Shown here: positions 55,244 through 62,753 of the stretch, one piece after another
Numbering within the stretch: position 1 is the first letter of the stretch
Layout of the letters: every line of letters begins with the position of its first letter
Source: an uncultured Paracoccaceae bacterium
GTDB lineage: Bacteria > Pseudomonadota > Alphaproteobacteria > Rhodobacterales > Rhodobacteraceae
NCBI GenBank assembly: GCA_937872465.1
Contig: CALMSR010000014.1
Location: 62,001-126,000 of the forward strand
Length of the DNA: 64,000 bases
Reading direction: 5' to 3'
Program-made: the position numbers and the translations under genes
Notes under the pieces: model-generated
What the model was told of the DNA's origin: nothing
The model's database searches: none
What the model saw: only the letters and a program-made list of their open reading frames with translations

Positions 55244-55731
55244 TCACGCGCCCGCGTCCGTCCGCCGGAGTTCATCGGCGTGGAAGATCTTCAGGCGCCG
55301 GCCGCGCGCTAGGCTACGCCGGGAGCCAAGTGCGCGGCCTTCTACACCATCAGCCGGGACACGACCCGAGGTCGATTGGATCCATCGCGAATCGGCAGCT
55401 GGTCTGAAGGGTGGACGCAAAGTGAGCGTCCAGAGCGATCTGCAGACGAAGCAATATCTTAACATAGATCAGTGGTGCGGGCGGCCGGCACCTAGTGTCA
55501 AGAGTCATAAAGGATATTTTGACTGGCACTGCAACTTTTCAGTCTCCCGGCAGAGACTCGAACTTGCATTATTTTCTATCTCGCGCGCTTGGTGATGGGA
55601 TTCCAACTATAGTTGAAGATCACGGGAAACGTGATTCTTTGATGTTTTGCTTTTTTTGTGAAATATAGCTTGATACACGCCGCACTATGGCGCTATTCTT
55701 TCGCATACATAGCGACATAGAGGATTCTACA
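55244..55731. other. AT-rich left flank of the prophage
   Basis: No gene was supported in these 488 bases. GC drops sharply after about 55450. A hairpin with ATCACG / CGTGAT arms (55619-55624 and 55630-55635) is followed by T-runs. No integrase, tRNA or direct repeat was found that would mark the attachment site. Confidence 0.5.
55619..55635 (+). terminator. Short hairpin with downstream T-runs
   Basis: ATCACG-GGAAA-CGTGAT, then TCTTTGATGTTTTGC and a T-run. It is a plausible rho-independent terminator at the prophage edge. Confidence 0.5.
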
Positions 55732-56004
55732 ATGGCCCACGACTACAGCTTCGAACTTGGTGGTGCGTCCGTATTCGATCGATCGGAGTTGATCTCCGAA
55801 GGATTCTCGATTGCCTGGCGCGGCGAGCTGCGAGAAATGAGGGACGGGTCGGGCTGGACCCGTCCCGTTGTTTACGTGCGCAACGGCAGCCGGTTTCCCG
55901 GCTACGTTTCCGGCAGGAGCTGGATTGTATTCGATCGCTGCCCGGCCTCGGGCCTCGAAAGCGCCAAGGTCGAATCCACCCGTGCCTGTGACGAGTGCTG
56001 CTAG
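55732..56004 (+). CDS. Hypothetical prophage-edge protein, 90 aa
   Basis: GAGGA 7 bases upstream supports the ATG at 55732 over the one at 55687. The 90-residue product is Ser/Arg-rich and ends with a Cys-rich tail (STRACDECC). It contains WTRPVVYVRNGSRFPGYVSGRSWIVFDRCP. No family is recognised. Its TAG shares the CTAG tetramer with the stop of the convergent DUF2158 gene. Confidence 0.55.
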   Translation: MAHDYSFELGGASVFDRSELISEGFSIAWRGELREMRDGSGWTRPVVYVRNGSRFPGYVSGRSWIVFDRCPASGLESAKVESTRACDECC

Positions 56005-56192
56005 AACTTAAGCGTCATAGGGGGACCCATCGCGCATTTTTCCAGATCCCCAGGGTCAAATGCTTCCCTGTTGCGCCCTTTAAGGTCCGAACAGATCACC
56101 TGCCCGTTCTTGGTTTCAACCACGCGCATCATGGGGAGTCCGACCTTTCCCTTCCGCTTCACCAATTCCCCTGGCTTGAAATTACTGTTCAA
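56001..56192 (-). CDS. DUF2158 (YodC-like) small protein
   Basis: The 63-residue protein begins LNSNFKPGELVKRKGKVGLP at TTG 56192, with GGAGGG 7 bases upstream. That SD decides the start over the GTG at 56225, which overlaps the terminase gene. The N-terminal SH3-like motif PGELVKRK...PMMRVVETKNGQV matches DUF2158/YodC, small proteins common in phages, of unknown function. It follows terL on the minus strand and converges on the 55732 gene. Confidence 0.7.
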   Translation of the reverse strand: MNSNFKPGELVKRKGKVGLPMMRVVETKNGQVICSDLKGRNREAFDPGDLEKCAMGPPMTLKF

Positions 56193-56209
56193 TTTTTCAC
56201 CCTCCAATA

Positions 56210-57976
56210 TCAGCGCTCCATCCACTGCGAACGGGCAACCCGCGGCGCGGGCTTAGGTGCAGCCTGTGTCGCAAGTTCGGCCTCGCGGGCGTCTACAGGC
56301 TGCCCGATCAGGGTCTTGACCGCCAGCGCATAAACCGTCGCGTCGAGCGCCTCGGCGCGAGCGCCCTTAAGCCGCTCGAATCTCCGAACGGGCCGGCCCC
56401 GGCTATATTTCGTAACCAAGTGCTCGGAGCACAATTGCTCGAAAAACTCCGGCCCGAGGCTATCCGAAAAGCGCACCATGCCGGGGCGCCCCAGGCGGTT
56501 CAGTAGTGCCGCCTTCAGGCCATCCACCCCGACAATGTACCAGGGTGCCCCCTTCTGAGTTGAGCGCTGGAAAGGCGCGCGAGTGAAACCCGCTGCGCCT
56601 TTGATGCGAACCACTCGCCGGCCGAAGCGCCCGCGGCAGAAGGCGTCGACGTGCGGCAAATGATCGACGTCTGATCCGTCGACGGCCGCTGCGGCAATGC
56701 CGATACGGGCGCCGGCAGTCGGATGCGCCCATGTCTCGCGCAAGAGGTCGTCCAGGTCGCGCCACACGGCATCACAGTCTATCGGCCCCCAAAGGACGCG
56801 GTGAGCGAGCACAGCGGCCTCCCCGTCACGCTGATGGCCCACAATGGCAACCTCGAGACGGTCGTCTTGAACATCGACTCCAGCGGTCAGCCACAGGATT
56901 TCGGCCGGCATCCGATCAAGCCCGATCGGTTCGGCGCGGGCGGCGAGCTCATGTTCATCCGGGCCGGTGTCGGCATCGCGCCAAACCTCGCCCAGTAGCG
57001 TATTGACGAAAACGCGCAACGTCTCGGGCGCCTTCTTCGCCTCAAGCCACTCCGTGCCCAGGAGCGGCCACGCGGCGGCGGGGAGCAGGCTTGAGAGGGC
57101 GTTGAGCCGGTAGCCATGGTGCCCGACCACCTCCGGCCGGGTTGCCCGCCAGCGGCCCGCCTCAATGGCAGTCCGCTTCTCGGCGCCCTCATGCACCGCG
57201 CAGCCGTTCGCCGGGCAGGTCCAGAAGGCAGTATCAGGGCGGTCGGGTAACCAGGTAATGCCGGACCAGGTGATTTCCGCGAACTCGGAGCAATGCGGGC
57301 ACCGCGCCTCGAAGACCCGCTGATCCGAAGCCTGCCATTCCCGCCAGACGCGCGACGTGGCCTCGTCAACCGGCGTGCTGCCAAGGATGAGCTTCGGCCG
57401 GGTCGCCGTGAAGGCCCGGCGTTCTGCGAGCTTCACGGGGTCGCCCTCGCCACCTGAATCAATCGGGAATGCGTCGGTTTCATCGAAGATGACGGTATCG
57501 GCATAGACTGCGCGGAGGTTCCGCGGCGCCCCGGCGCTCACCACACGGAGGTTCCCGCCGGGGAAGGCCCGGAATGTCATGTTGTCGCGCCCGGTTAGGT
57601 CGCGATCGAGCACGCCGCGGACGGCGGGGCTCGAGTCCACGATCGGCTCAAGCAGGCTGGCGATGAAGGTCCGGGCGTCGGACTCGGCCGGCAGGACCGC
57701 CAAAAGCGCGCCCGGAGCGCAGGAGGCCCGATAGGCGATGTAGCCACCGAGAAGGGTCGAGTAGCCCACGCGGGCGCTCTTTAGCACCGTGACGCGGGGA
57801 ACGTCGGGATCGCCCATGCTGCGAGCGATGCCGCGCTGTTGCGGGCTCAGGCGGACCCGGCCGGGAACCGCCGCGATCGCTGCCGGCAAGCTGATGTTGG
57901 ATTCGATCCACTCCCCCAGGTCGAGACGTGGCGGCGGCCGCAGAAGGGCGAGGGTTTCGCGGCGAAGCTCAAGCAT
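56210..57976 (-). CDS. Terminase large subunit, GpA family
   Basis: This is the packaging motor ATPase/nuclease of lambda gpA type. The 588-residue protein has an N-terminal ATPase with a modified Walker A LKSARVGYSTL, Walker B VIFDETDAF, the zinc-ribbon cysteines in ARCPHCSE and FWTCPANGC, and a C-terminal nuclease region beginning LTAGVDVQDDRLEV. ATG 57976 overlaps the terS stop as ATGCTTGA, which supports it; a TTG at 57985 would add three residues. It is transcribed away from the portal gene, unlike in lambda. Confidence 0.9.
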   Translation of the reverse strand: MLELRRETLALLRPPPRLDLGEWIESNISLPAAIAAVPGRVRLSPQQRGIARSMGDPDVPRVTVLKSARVGYSTLLGGYIAYRASCAPGALLAVLPAESDARTFIASLLEPIVDSSPAVRGVLDRDLTGRDNMTFRAFPGGNLRVVSAGAPRNLRAVYADTVIFDETDAFPIDSGGEGDPVKLAERRAFTATRPKLILGSTPVDEATSRVWREWQASDQRVFEARCPHCSEFAEITWSGITWLPDRPDTAFWTCPANGCAVHEGAEKRTAIEAGRWRATRPEVVGHHGYRLNALSSLLPAAAWPLLGTEWLEAKKAPETLRVFVNTLLGEVWRDADTGPDEHELAARAEPIGLDRMPAEILWLTAGVDVQDDRLEVAIVGHQRDGEAAVLAHRVLWGPIDCDAVWRDLDDLLRETWAHPTAGARIGIAAAAVDGSDVDHLPHVDAFCRGRFGRRVVRIKGAAGFTRAPFQRSTQKGAPWYIVGVDGLKAALLNRLGRPGMVRFSDSLGPEFFEQLCSEHLVTKYSRGRPVRRFERLKGARAEALDATVYALAVKTLIGQPVDAREAELATQAAPKPAPRVARSQWMER

Positions 57977-58322
57977 GATCGGCAACGCGAGTCAGCGTGT
58001 CGCGAAGCTCCCGGTCGACGGCGGCGCGGGTGTCGGGATCGCAATCGAGCCGGGACGGGATGCCCAGCAGGGCCGCGCGCAGGTCCGTCATGATCGCGGC
58101 CCATGTTGCGGCAACGTCCTCGCGCCGCACCAATGCGCCGGACGAGATTTCGCGCTTCATCTCGGCTAGGGCAGCGGATGCGTTCGCTGCCCGCGTGCGA
58201 GCGGCCTTCAATTCGAGATCTTCCGGCCGCTCGGCTTTCGGGCGGCCACGGCTGCGCTTCGGCGGTGCTGCCGTCCCGAGGATGTCGGCAAGATAGGCAT
58301 CAAGGTCGGGGTCAAGACTCAT
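57969..58322 (-). CDS. Terminase small subunit
   Basis: The 117-residue protein has an N-terminal acidic tail, basic KRSRGRPKAERPEDLELKAARTRAANASAALAEMKREISSG and a C-terminal dimerisation helix. The composition and position directly upstream of and overlapping terL fit a Nu1-like DNA-recognition subunit. A clear HTH motif is not seen by eye. Confidence 0.7.
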   Translation of the reverse strand: MSLDPDLDAYLADILGTAAPPKRSRGRPKAERPEDLELKAARTRAANASAALAEMKREISSGALVRREDVAATWAAIMTDLRAALLGIPSRLDCDPDTRAAVDRELRDTLTRVADHA

Positions 58323-58365
58323 GTATTAGATTCCGAATTCTTTTTCAGCGGATGAAGGCCTGGGG

Positions 58366-58911
58366 TCAGCGTTCCCCGCTCCACGTCGCCGGGGGAAGGA
58401 CCCATGGCGCCCGTTCACCATGCCCAAGCGTGGCCGATGCTCGATGCGCGGCGCTGCAATAGATTGCCGATCGGGAATCGGGGGATGCGATGTGCGAAAG
58501 CTCGCGTGGTCGATAGGCGAAACGCTGAGGATGATTGCCCGGCTGTTTGGGGTGTAGCGCATCTCTGCGGGTTGCCATGGGCGGAGGCGCTAGCCTTGAT
58601 GCCCTGTTACCACTGTTACCGCCAAATCGCCGTTTCCATGGAGGCGTCGCGCGGAGTCGTGAGATGCAGCACAGTCCATCTTCGCCGAGCGAGATGCACC
58701 ACAGTCCATCTTCCTTCGACTTGGCGAGAATGTTGGATTCCCTAGTAACACTGGTAACAGTGGTAACAGGCACAGTAAGCGATTGATTCGCAATGGGATT
58801 CCCTGTTACCGCCCCTGTTACCGCCTCGGTCGGATCTCGGCGAGTGGTAACGGGCGCTGTTACCGGCCTGAGCGCGGCGGTAACAGGGGCGGTAACACCC
58901 CCGGGCGCCAT
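58366..58911 (-). other. Repeat-rich open frame downstream of the VirE gene
   Basis: An ATG at 58911 opens a 181-residue frame just after the VirE stop. Its N-terminal third is Val/Thr-Pro repeats (VTAPVTAALRPVTAPVT, VTGAVTGN, VTTVTSVT) produced by the GGTAAC/GTTACC repeats; the rest is Cys- and Arg-rich. It may be a short real gene with a degenerate repeat start, or only the by-product of the DNA repeats. No SD is obvious. Confidence 0.3.
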
Positions 58912-58919
58912 GGTAACGG
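58598..58919. repeat. Cluster of GTTACC/GGTAAC hexamers and a 23-bp direct repeat
   Basis: About 11 copies of GTTACC or its complement GGTAAC, plus one near-copy, lie between the VirE stop and 58598, in both orientations. Between them, a 23-base repeat (58661-58683 and 58691-58713) differs at one base with 30-base offset. Spacing is irregular, so it is not a CRISPR array. Confidence 0.8.
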
Positions 58920-60524
58920 TCACGCGGGCCTCCGATAGAAGCGTTTCTGAACCCCATATTTCGCACATCGGCTCGCCGCGCCCGGACTCCATCCAGCGCG
59001 GCGGAGTGCTTTCCCGACCATGTGAGGCGTTCCGCGGGCCTCCAGGGCCTTCGGATCTCGCCCGAGCAGGTCGCACCACACCTCTTTGATGCATACCGAA
59101 TTGCGAAGCGGCGCATCGGGACTATCGTCCAGATCGTCTTCCCGAAGTCCGTCTAGGACCGCGGCAATTTCGCCGGCCAGAATGTCTTCGGGAAGATCGG
59201 CGCGGCGCGTCTCTTGTAACTCTTTGGCAATTCGCTCCGCGCGCTCGTTCATCATGTAGAGGGGCAACGGGCCATTCGGAGTCTTGCGGCGCAAATCGCG
59301 GTAGATATGCACGGCCTCCGCCCACAGTTGATCCACTTCGCCGCGGAGCGCGCCAATGTCGATTTCACCATCGTCCTTTTGGCAGGCGATCGGCCAGAAG
59401 CGCCGGCCGCCGGTCGCATCGCGAAGGTAATCATCCTCATTGGTGGACCCCATGAACACGCAAGACCGCGGAATCTCTTCGACGTTGCGCGCATAGGCCG
59501 CTCGCCCCCGGTCATGGGTCCTCGTGACCGCGGCCTTTAACGTGGTCACGTCTGCCCTGGAAAAGCCGTTGAGCTCGGGGAGCTCCAGGATCCACTTGCC
59601 GCGCAGGGACTCCATCACACGCTGATTGTCATGGAAATCAGGCGTCATTTCGCCGAACCACGCGCCGCCTAACGTGTTGATGAACGTCGACTTGCCGGCG
59701 CCCTGCATACCTTCCAGGATCGGCACATAGTCGAATTTATGGCCCGGCTCGAAAACGCGAACCACGGCGCCGATCATAAAGAGAAGGGCGGCCTCCCGGT
59801 GGTAATCGTCATCGGGGCATCCGAGGTAGTCGATAAACAGCGTCTCGACTTCCCCGCGAGCAACGCCGTAGCCTTGCCATGTCAGTCCTGAAAGGTAGTC
59901 CCGAACGGGATGGAAAGTGTTCTCGCGCGCCACGGCATCAATGGCGGCTTGAATATCGCGGTCGCTGACCCTCAACCCGTATCCGTAGGGCGGCCCCCAA
60001 GGGCCGGGCATTTCCAGGAGCGTCCGCAGATCATTGGTATGCGCGTCGGTCCAACGGCGCCCGTTCTGCCGGTCCTCGCTATTGTTCATGATCCAATGGG
60101 GCGCATCAAACTGAAAGGACTTCGACCAATTGACCGGGGTCGGTTCGGCCATGAACACGACACATTGCGCCAACTCATTGAAGCCGATGCGCCCGGCTAG
60201 CCTGGCGTCATTTTTCAGGATCGCGCGCACATTCGGCAGGGTGGATTTGATCCTGGGGAGGCGTGCCTGGGCCTTCTTTCCGGCGCCGGCCTTCGGTTGT
60301 GACCGATCGAGATCCAGCTTGTTCAACCATCGCACCATGTCTTGCGGCGACGGGGCATCCGAAGGCATCGCGTTCCATGGGCGCGGCTCCGGAACGGCAA
60401 CGCAGCGGCTTAGTTTTGCAAGTTCTGTGAAAGTAGCGACCTTGCGAAACGGAACCACTTTCGCAGATGAGCCGAGAATATCTTCAAGATATTCGTCCAG
60501 ATCGAATTGACTTGCTTCCTTCAC
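58920..60524 (-). CDS. VirE-type (D5-like) primase/helicase of phage
   Basis: The 534-residue protein has the P-loop LEGMQGAGKSTFINTLGG, FHDNQRVMESLRGKWILELPELNGFSRADVTTLKAAVTRTHDRGR and VFMGSTNEDDYLRDATGGRRFWPI, which define the virulence-associated E family. Members are superfamily III-like helicases of prophages and satellites that act in DNA replication. The 180-residue N-terminal region lacks a recognisable primase motif. GTG at 60524 has AAGGGAAG upstream. It is the first large gene of the leftward arm. Confidence 0.85.
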   Translation of the reverse strand: MKEASQFDLDEYLEDILGSSAKVVPFRKVATFTELAKLSRCVAVPEPRPWNAMPSDAPSPQDMVRWLNKLDLDRSQPKAGAGKKAQARLPRIKSTLPNVRAILKNDARLAGRIGFNELAQCVVFMAEPTPVNWSKSFQFDAPHWIMNNSEDRQNGRRWTDAHTNDLRTLLEMPGPWGPPYGYGLRVSDRDIQAAIDAVARENTFHPVRDYLSGLTWQGYGVARGEVETLFIDYLGCPDDDYHREAALLFMIGAVVRVFEPGHKFDYVPILEGMQGAGKSTFINTLGGAWFGEMTPDFHDNQRVMESLRGKWILELPELNGFSRADVTTLKAAVTRTHDRGRAAYARNVEEIPRSCVFMGSTNEDDYLRDATGGRRFWPIACQKDDGEIDIGALRGEVDQLWAEAVHIYRDLRRKTPNGPLPLYMMNERAERIAKELQETRRADLPEDILAGEIAAVLDGLREDDLDDSPDAPLRNSVCIKEVWCDLLGRDPKALEARGTPHMVGKALRRAGWSPGAASRCAKYGVQKRFYRRPA

Positions 60525-60560
60525 TATGTCACACTTCCCTTGGTGGTGTAGATGTTAACT

Positions 60561-60592
60561 AAGCCGGCGGCCTGTTGTGGGGTCGCCGGCTT
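60561..60592. repeat. 9-bp inverted repeat between VirE and upstream gene
   Basis: AAGCCGGCG (60561-60569) and CGCCGGCTT (60584-60592) flank a 14-base loop, followed on the plus strand by TCTTTTG. It lies between two minus-strand genes; its T-tail suits plus-strand transcripts, so its role is unclear. Confidence 0.6.
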
Positions 60593-60608
60593 TCTTTTGA
60601 CCGCTGGT

Positions 60609-60803
60609 CTAGTGAAAAATCTGATGCCAACTCGGAAATCTGCACATGCAGCCCGCGTAGCGACGCGCCCGCTCCCCGACCGGCAACCGCGCATAGTCCG
60701 ACGGTAGTTTGGTCGAATCCGGGGGATTCTCCAGGTATTCGCGCAAGAACGCGAAGTAGCGCGGGTCGCGCACAAGCCCCTTAAGAGTCTGTCTCTTGCT
60801 CAC
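60609..60803 (-). CDS. Small phage protein, 64 aa
   Basis: GTG at 60803 has AGGAGG 7-8 bases upstream. The 64-residue product (VSKRQTLKGLVRDPRYFAFLREYLENPP, then VGERARRYAGCMCRFPSWHQ) is basic with three aromatic clusters and no named domain. It is the first gene of the leftward arm after the operator at 60919. Function unknown. Confidence 0.6.
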   Translation of the reverse strand: MSKRQTLKGLVRDPRYFAFLREYLENPPDSTKLPSDYARLPVGERARRYAGCMCRFPSWHQIFH

Positions 60804-60918
60804 TGCCCGCCCTCCTGATGTCTAAGGCCCTCTCACGGTCCTTTCGAAGATGCAATCATACGAATAACACGTTCTAGGATATCCTGGAACCATAAATAGT
60901 TGAACGGACTCCTGTATC

Positions 60919-60959
60919 TCTGTCAAGGCTTGACAGAATGGGTCGGGAGTGTGTATTTT
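60919..60959 (+). promoter_or_regulatory. Operator-promoter region of the phage switch
   Basis: A perfect 19-bp palindrome TCTGTCAAG-G-CTTGACAGA occupies 60919-60937. Its right arm contains TTGACA (60930-60935), which with TATTTT at 60954-60959 and an 18-base spacer forms a sigma70-like promoter. A start site about 7 bases later would fall on the ATG at 60966, predicting a leaderless mRNA. Confidence 0.65.
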
Positions 60960-60965
60960 CTCGCC

Positions 60966-61424
60966 ATGAGAAGAACCCCTGTTGCCATCACGCTTCCTGA
61001 ACTTGCGGACCTTCTGGGGCTGCGCCCGGATGGCCTTCGGCTGTTGCGACACTTCGCGAGCCCGGAGGCCGGCATTCTGCGCCCCGCTGCCGTAGTGGAC
61101 GGTCGAGGGACAAAGATATTTGCGGAACTTGAATGGTTGCGAGCTTGCGTCGCGCTCGCCCTTGTCAAGCAGGGCCAAACAGTTTCGAGGATTCGCGATG
61201 CGCTCGATACCGCGGAGCGCGGGCGCTACGGAAGCGCCAAGGCGTTTCAGGGCGTGCTCGGCGGTCGGAGCATGCAGTTCCGAATCCTGGCATATCGCGA
61301 CGGGCGGTCCGCGGCCGGTTACGCGGAATCTGTGTCACCCGTCGCCGAAGATGTGGAGTCATGCCTCAGCGTTGAGCTAGGGGGCGTTTGGCAACCGCTC
61401 CTTCCGCGGAAGGAGGCCGAGTGA
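60966..61424 (+). CDS. Small putative DNA-binding protein of the rightward arm
   Basis: The 152-residue protein opens MRRTPVAITLPELADLLGLRPDGLRLLRHFASPEAGIL, a helix-turn-helix-like start of MerR or similar type, followed by DLEWLRACVALALVKQGQTVSRIRDAL. It has no metal- or ligand-binding motif that I can name. It may be a head-gene regulator or a minor structural protein. GTGA overlap couples it to the portal gene. Its promoter lies on the 60919-60959 operator. Confidence 0.55.
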   Translation: MRRTPVAITLPELADLLGLRPDGLRLLRHFASPEAGILRPAAVVDGRGTKIFAELEWLRACVALALVKQGQTVSRIRDALDTAERGRYGSAKAFQGVLGGRSMQFRILAYRDGRSAAGYAESVSPVAEDVESCLSVELGGVWQPLLPRKEAE

Positions 61425-62752
61425 GCCTGATAGATCGCATTTTCCGCCGCCCCGAGCAGCGGCCTGCAGCCACCGGCCGCGACGTGCTGCGGCGCAGCTT
61501 TGAGGCCGCTACCGGAGGGCGCCGCGGTGGTCCAGCGGCCTTTCCCAGCTTTGGCGATCTGAATGCTGAGATCGCAGCCGGCGGCGCCCGGCTGCGGGCG
61601 CGCTCGCGTCACGCTGCCCACAATGATCCGAACATCGCCAACGGGATTGGCAACATCGTCGCGGCGCTTTGGGGAACGGGCATAGTGCCGACCGCCGAGC
61701 CCGAGGCCGTGGCCATTTGGGACGCATGGTGCGCCGTCGCGGATATGGAGGCCAGAACAGACTTCAATGGGATCGGCGAGGTCCTGGCGTGGGAAATGGT
61801 CACTGCCGGCGAGGTTATGCTCCAGGTGCTCGAAACGCCCGACGGGCTCCGGGTTAGCGTCCTGCCCATTGACCATTTGGACAGCGACTCCCGTGATGGC
61901 CTGCCCGGCGGCGGCTACATCGTTTCGGGCGTCGAGTTCGATCGCATGGGGCGGCGCGTCGCCTACCACGTTCACCCGCGGCGCCCGGGCTTGACGACGG
62001 TCTATCTCGCGCCGGTTCGCGTGCCCGCCGAGCAAATCTTGCACATCTTCAAGCCGCTGGGCGGCGGGCAGGTGCGCGGAATTCCTTGGACGGCGCCATG
62101 TCTGCTCGCGGCGAACGAATACGCCAAATATCGCGACGCGTTGCTTATGGGCGCCTCTGTCGCCGCAATGATGGTCGGCACCATTAGCGATACGACTGCC
62201 AACGGAGGCTCGGAGTCGGCCTTTGACGACGGGACTCCGAGCATGGAACCCGGAACCGTCCTGCGCCTAAAGTTCGGCGAAGAGTTCCACATGCATTCTC
62301 CGCAGCAGGTGGCGGAGTCCGGCAGCTTCATCAGATCCAGCCTTCAACAGATTGCGGCCGGCCTCGGCGTTCCCGAGTGGATGCTTTCGGGCGATATGAC
62401 GAGCGTCAACTACAGCTCCGCCAGAGCGGCTCTGATCCCGTTTTATCGCCGCGTTGAGGCAACCCAATACAACGCGATCGTCCCTCAACTCCTCACACCG
62501 CTCTGGCGGCGCGTGGTCGGTGATGTGCCGGTGCAATGGCTGCCGCCGAAGCCGGTTCAGGTGGATCCTGCAAAAGACGTTCAAGCGACCGTCGCTGAGA
62601 TCTCCGCCGGCCTCACGTCGCGCGCCAAGGCGGTGGCGGAGCGCGGATGGTCGGTTGCGGAGCTAGACCGCGAGATTGCAGACGACCGCGCCCGCGAGGC
62701 TTCCCTAGGGCTCGCCTTCGGCCCGTCTGCACTCGGCCAGAAGGAGTCGTGA
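61421..62752 (+). CDS. Phage portal protein, lambda type
   Basis: The portal forms the DNA entry vertex of the head. The 443-residue product has HAAHNDPNIANGIGNIVAALWGTGI and VTAGEVMLQVLETPDGLRVSVLPIDHLD, then GGQVRGIPWTAPCLLAANEYAKYRDALL and GLGVPEWMLSGDMTSVNYSSARAALIPFYRR, all typical of lambda-type portals. GTG at 61421 overlaps the previous stop (GTGA). It lies 1 base before the protease-capsid gene. Confidence 0.93.
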   Translation: MSLIDRIFRRPEQRPAATGRDVLRRSFEAATGGRRGGPAAFPSFGDLNAEIAAGGARLRARSRHAAHNDPNIANGIGNIVAALWGTGIVPTAEPEAVAIWDAWCAVADMEARTDFNGIGEVLAWEMVTAGEVMLQVLETPDGLRVSVLPIDHLDSDSRDGLPGGGYIVSGVEFDRMGRRVAYHVHPRRPGLTTVYLAPVRVPAEQILHIFKPLGGGQVRGIPWTAPCLLAANEYAKYRDALLMGASVAAMMVGTISDTTANGGSESAFDDGTPSMEPGTVLRLKFGEEFHMHSPQQVAESGSFIRSSLQQIAAGLGVPEWMLSGDMTSVNYSSARAALIPFYRRVEATQYNAIVPQLLTPLWRRVVGDVPVQWLPPKPVQVDPAKDVQATVAEISAGLTSRAKAVAERGWSVAELDREIADDRAREASLGLAFGPSALGQKES

Positions 62753-62753
62753 A

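Noticed and set aside
58598..58919. Possible CRISPR array
   Set aside because: The GTTACC units are hexamers in both orientations with irregular spacing, and no spacer-repeat period exists.
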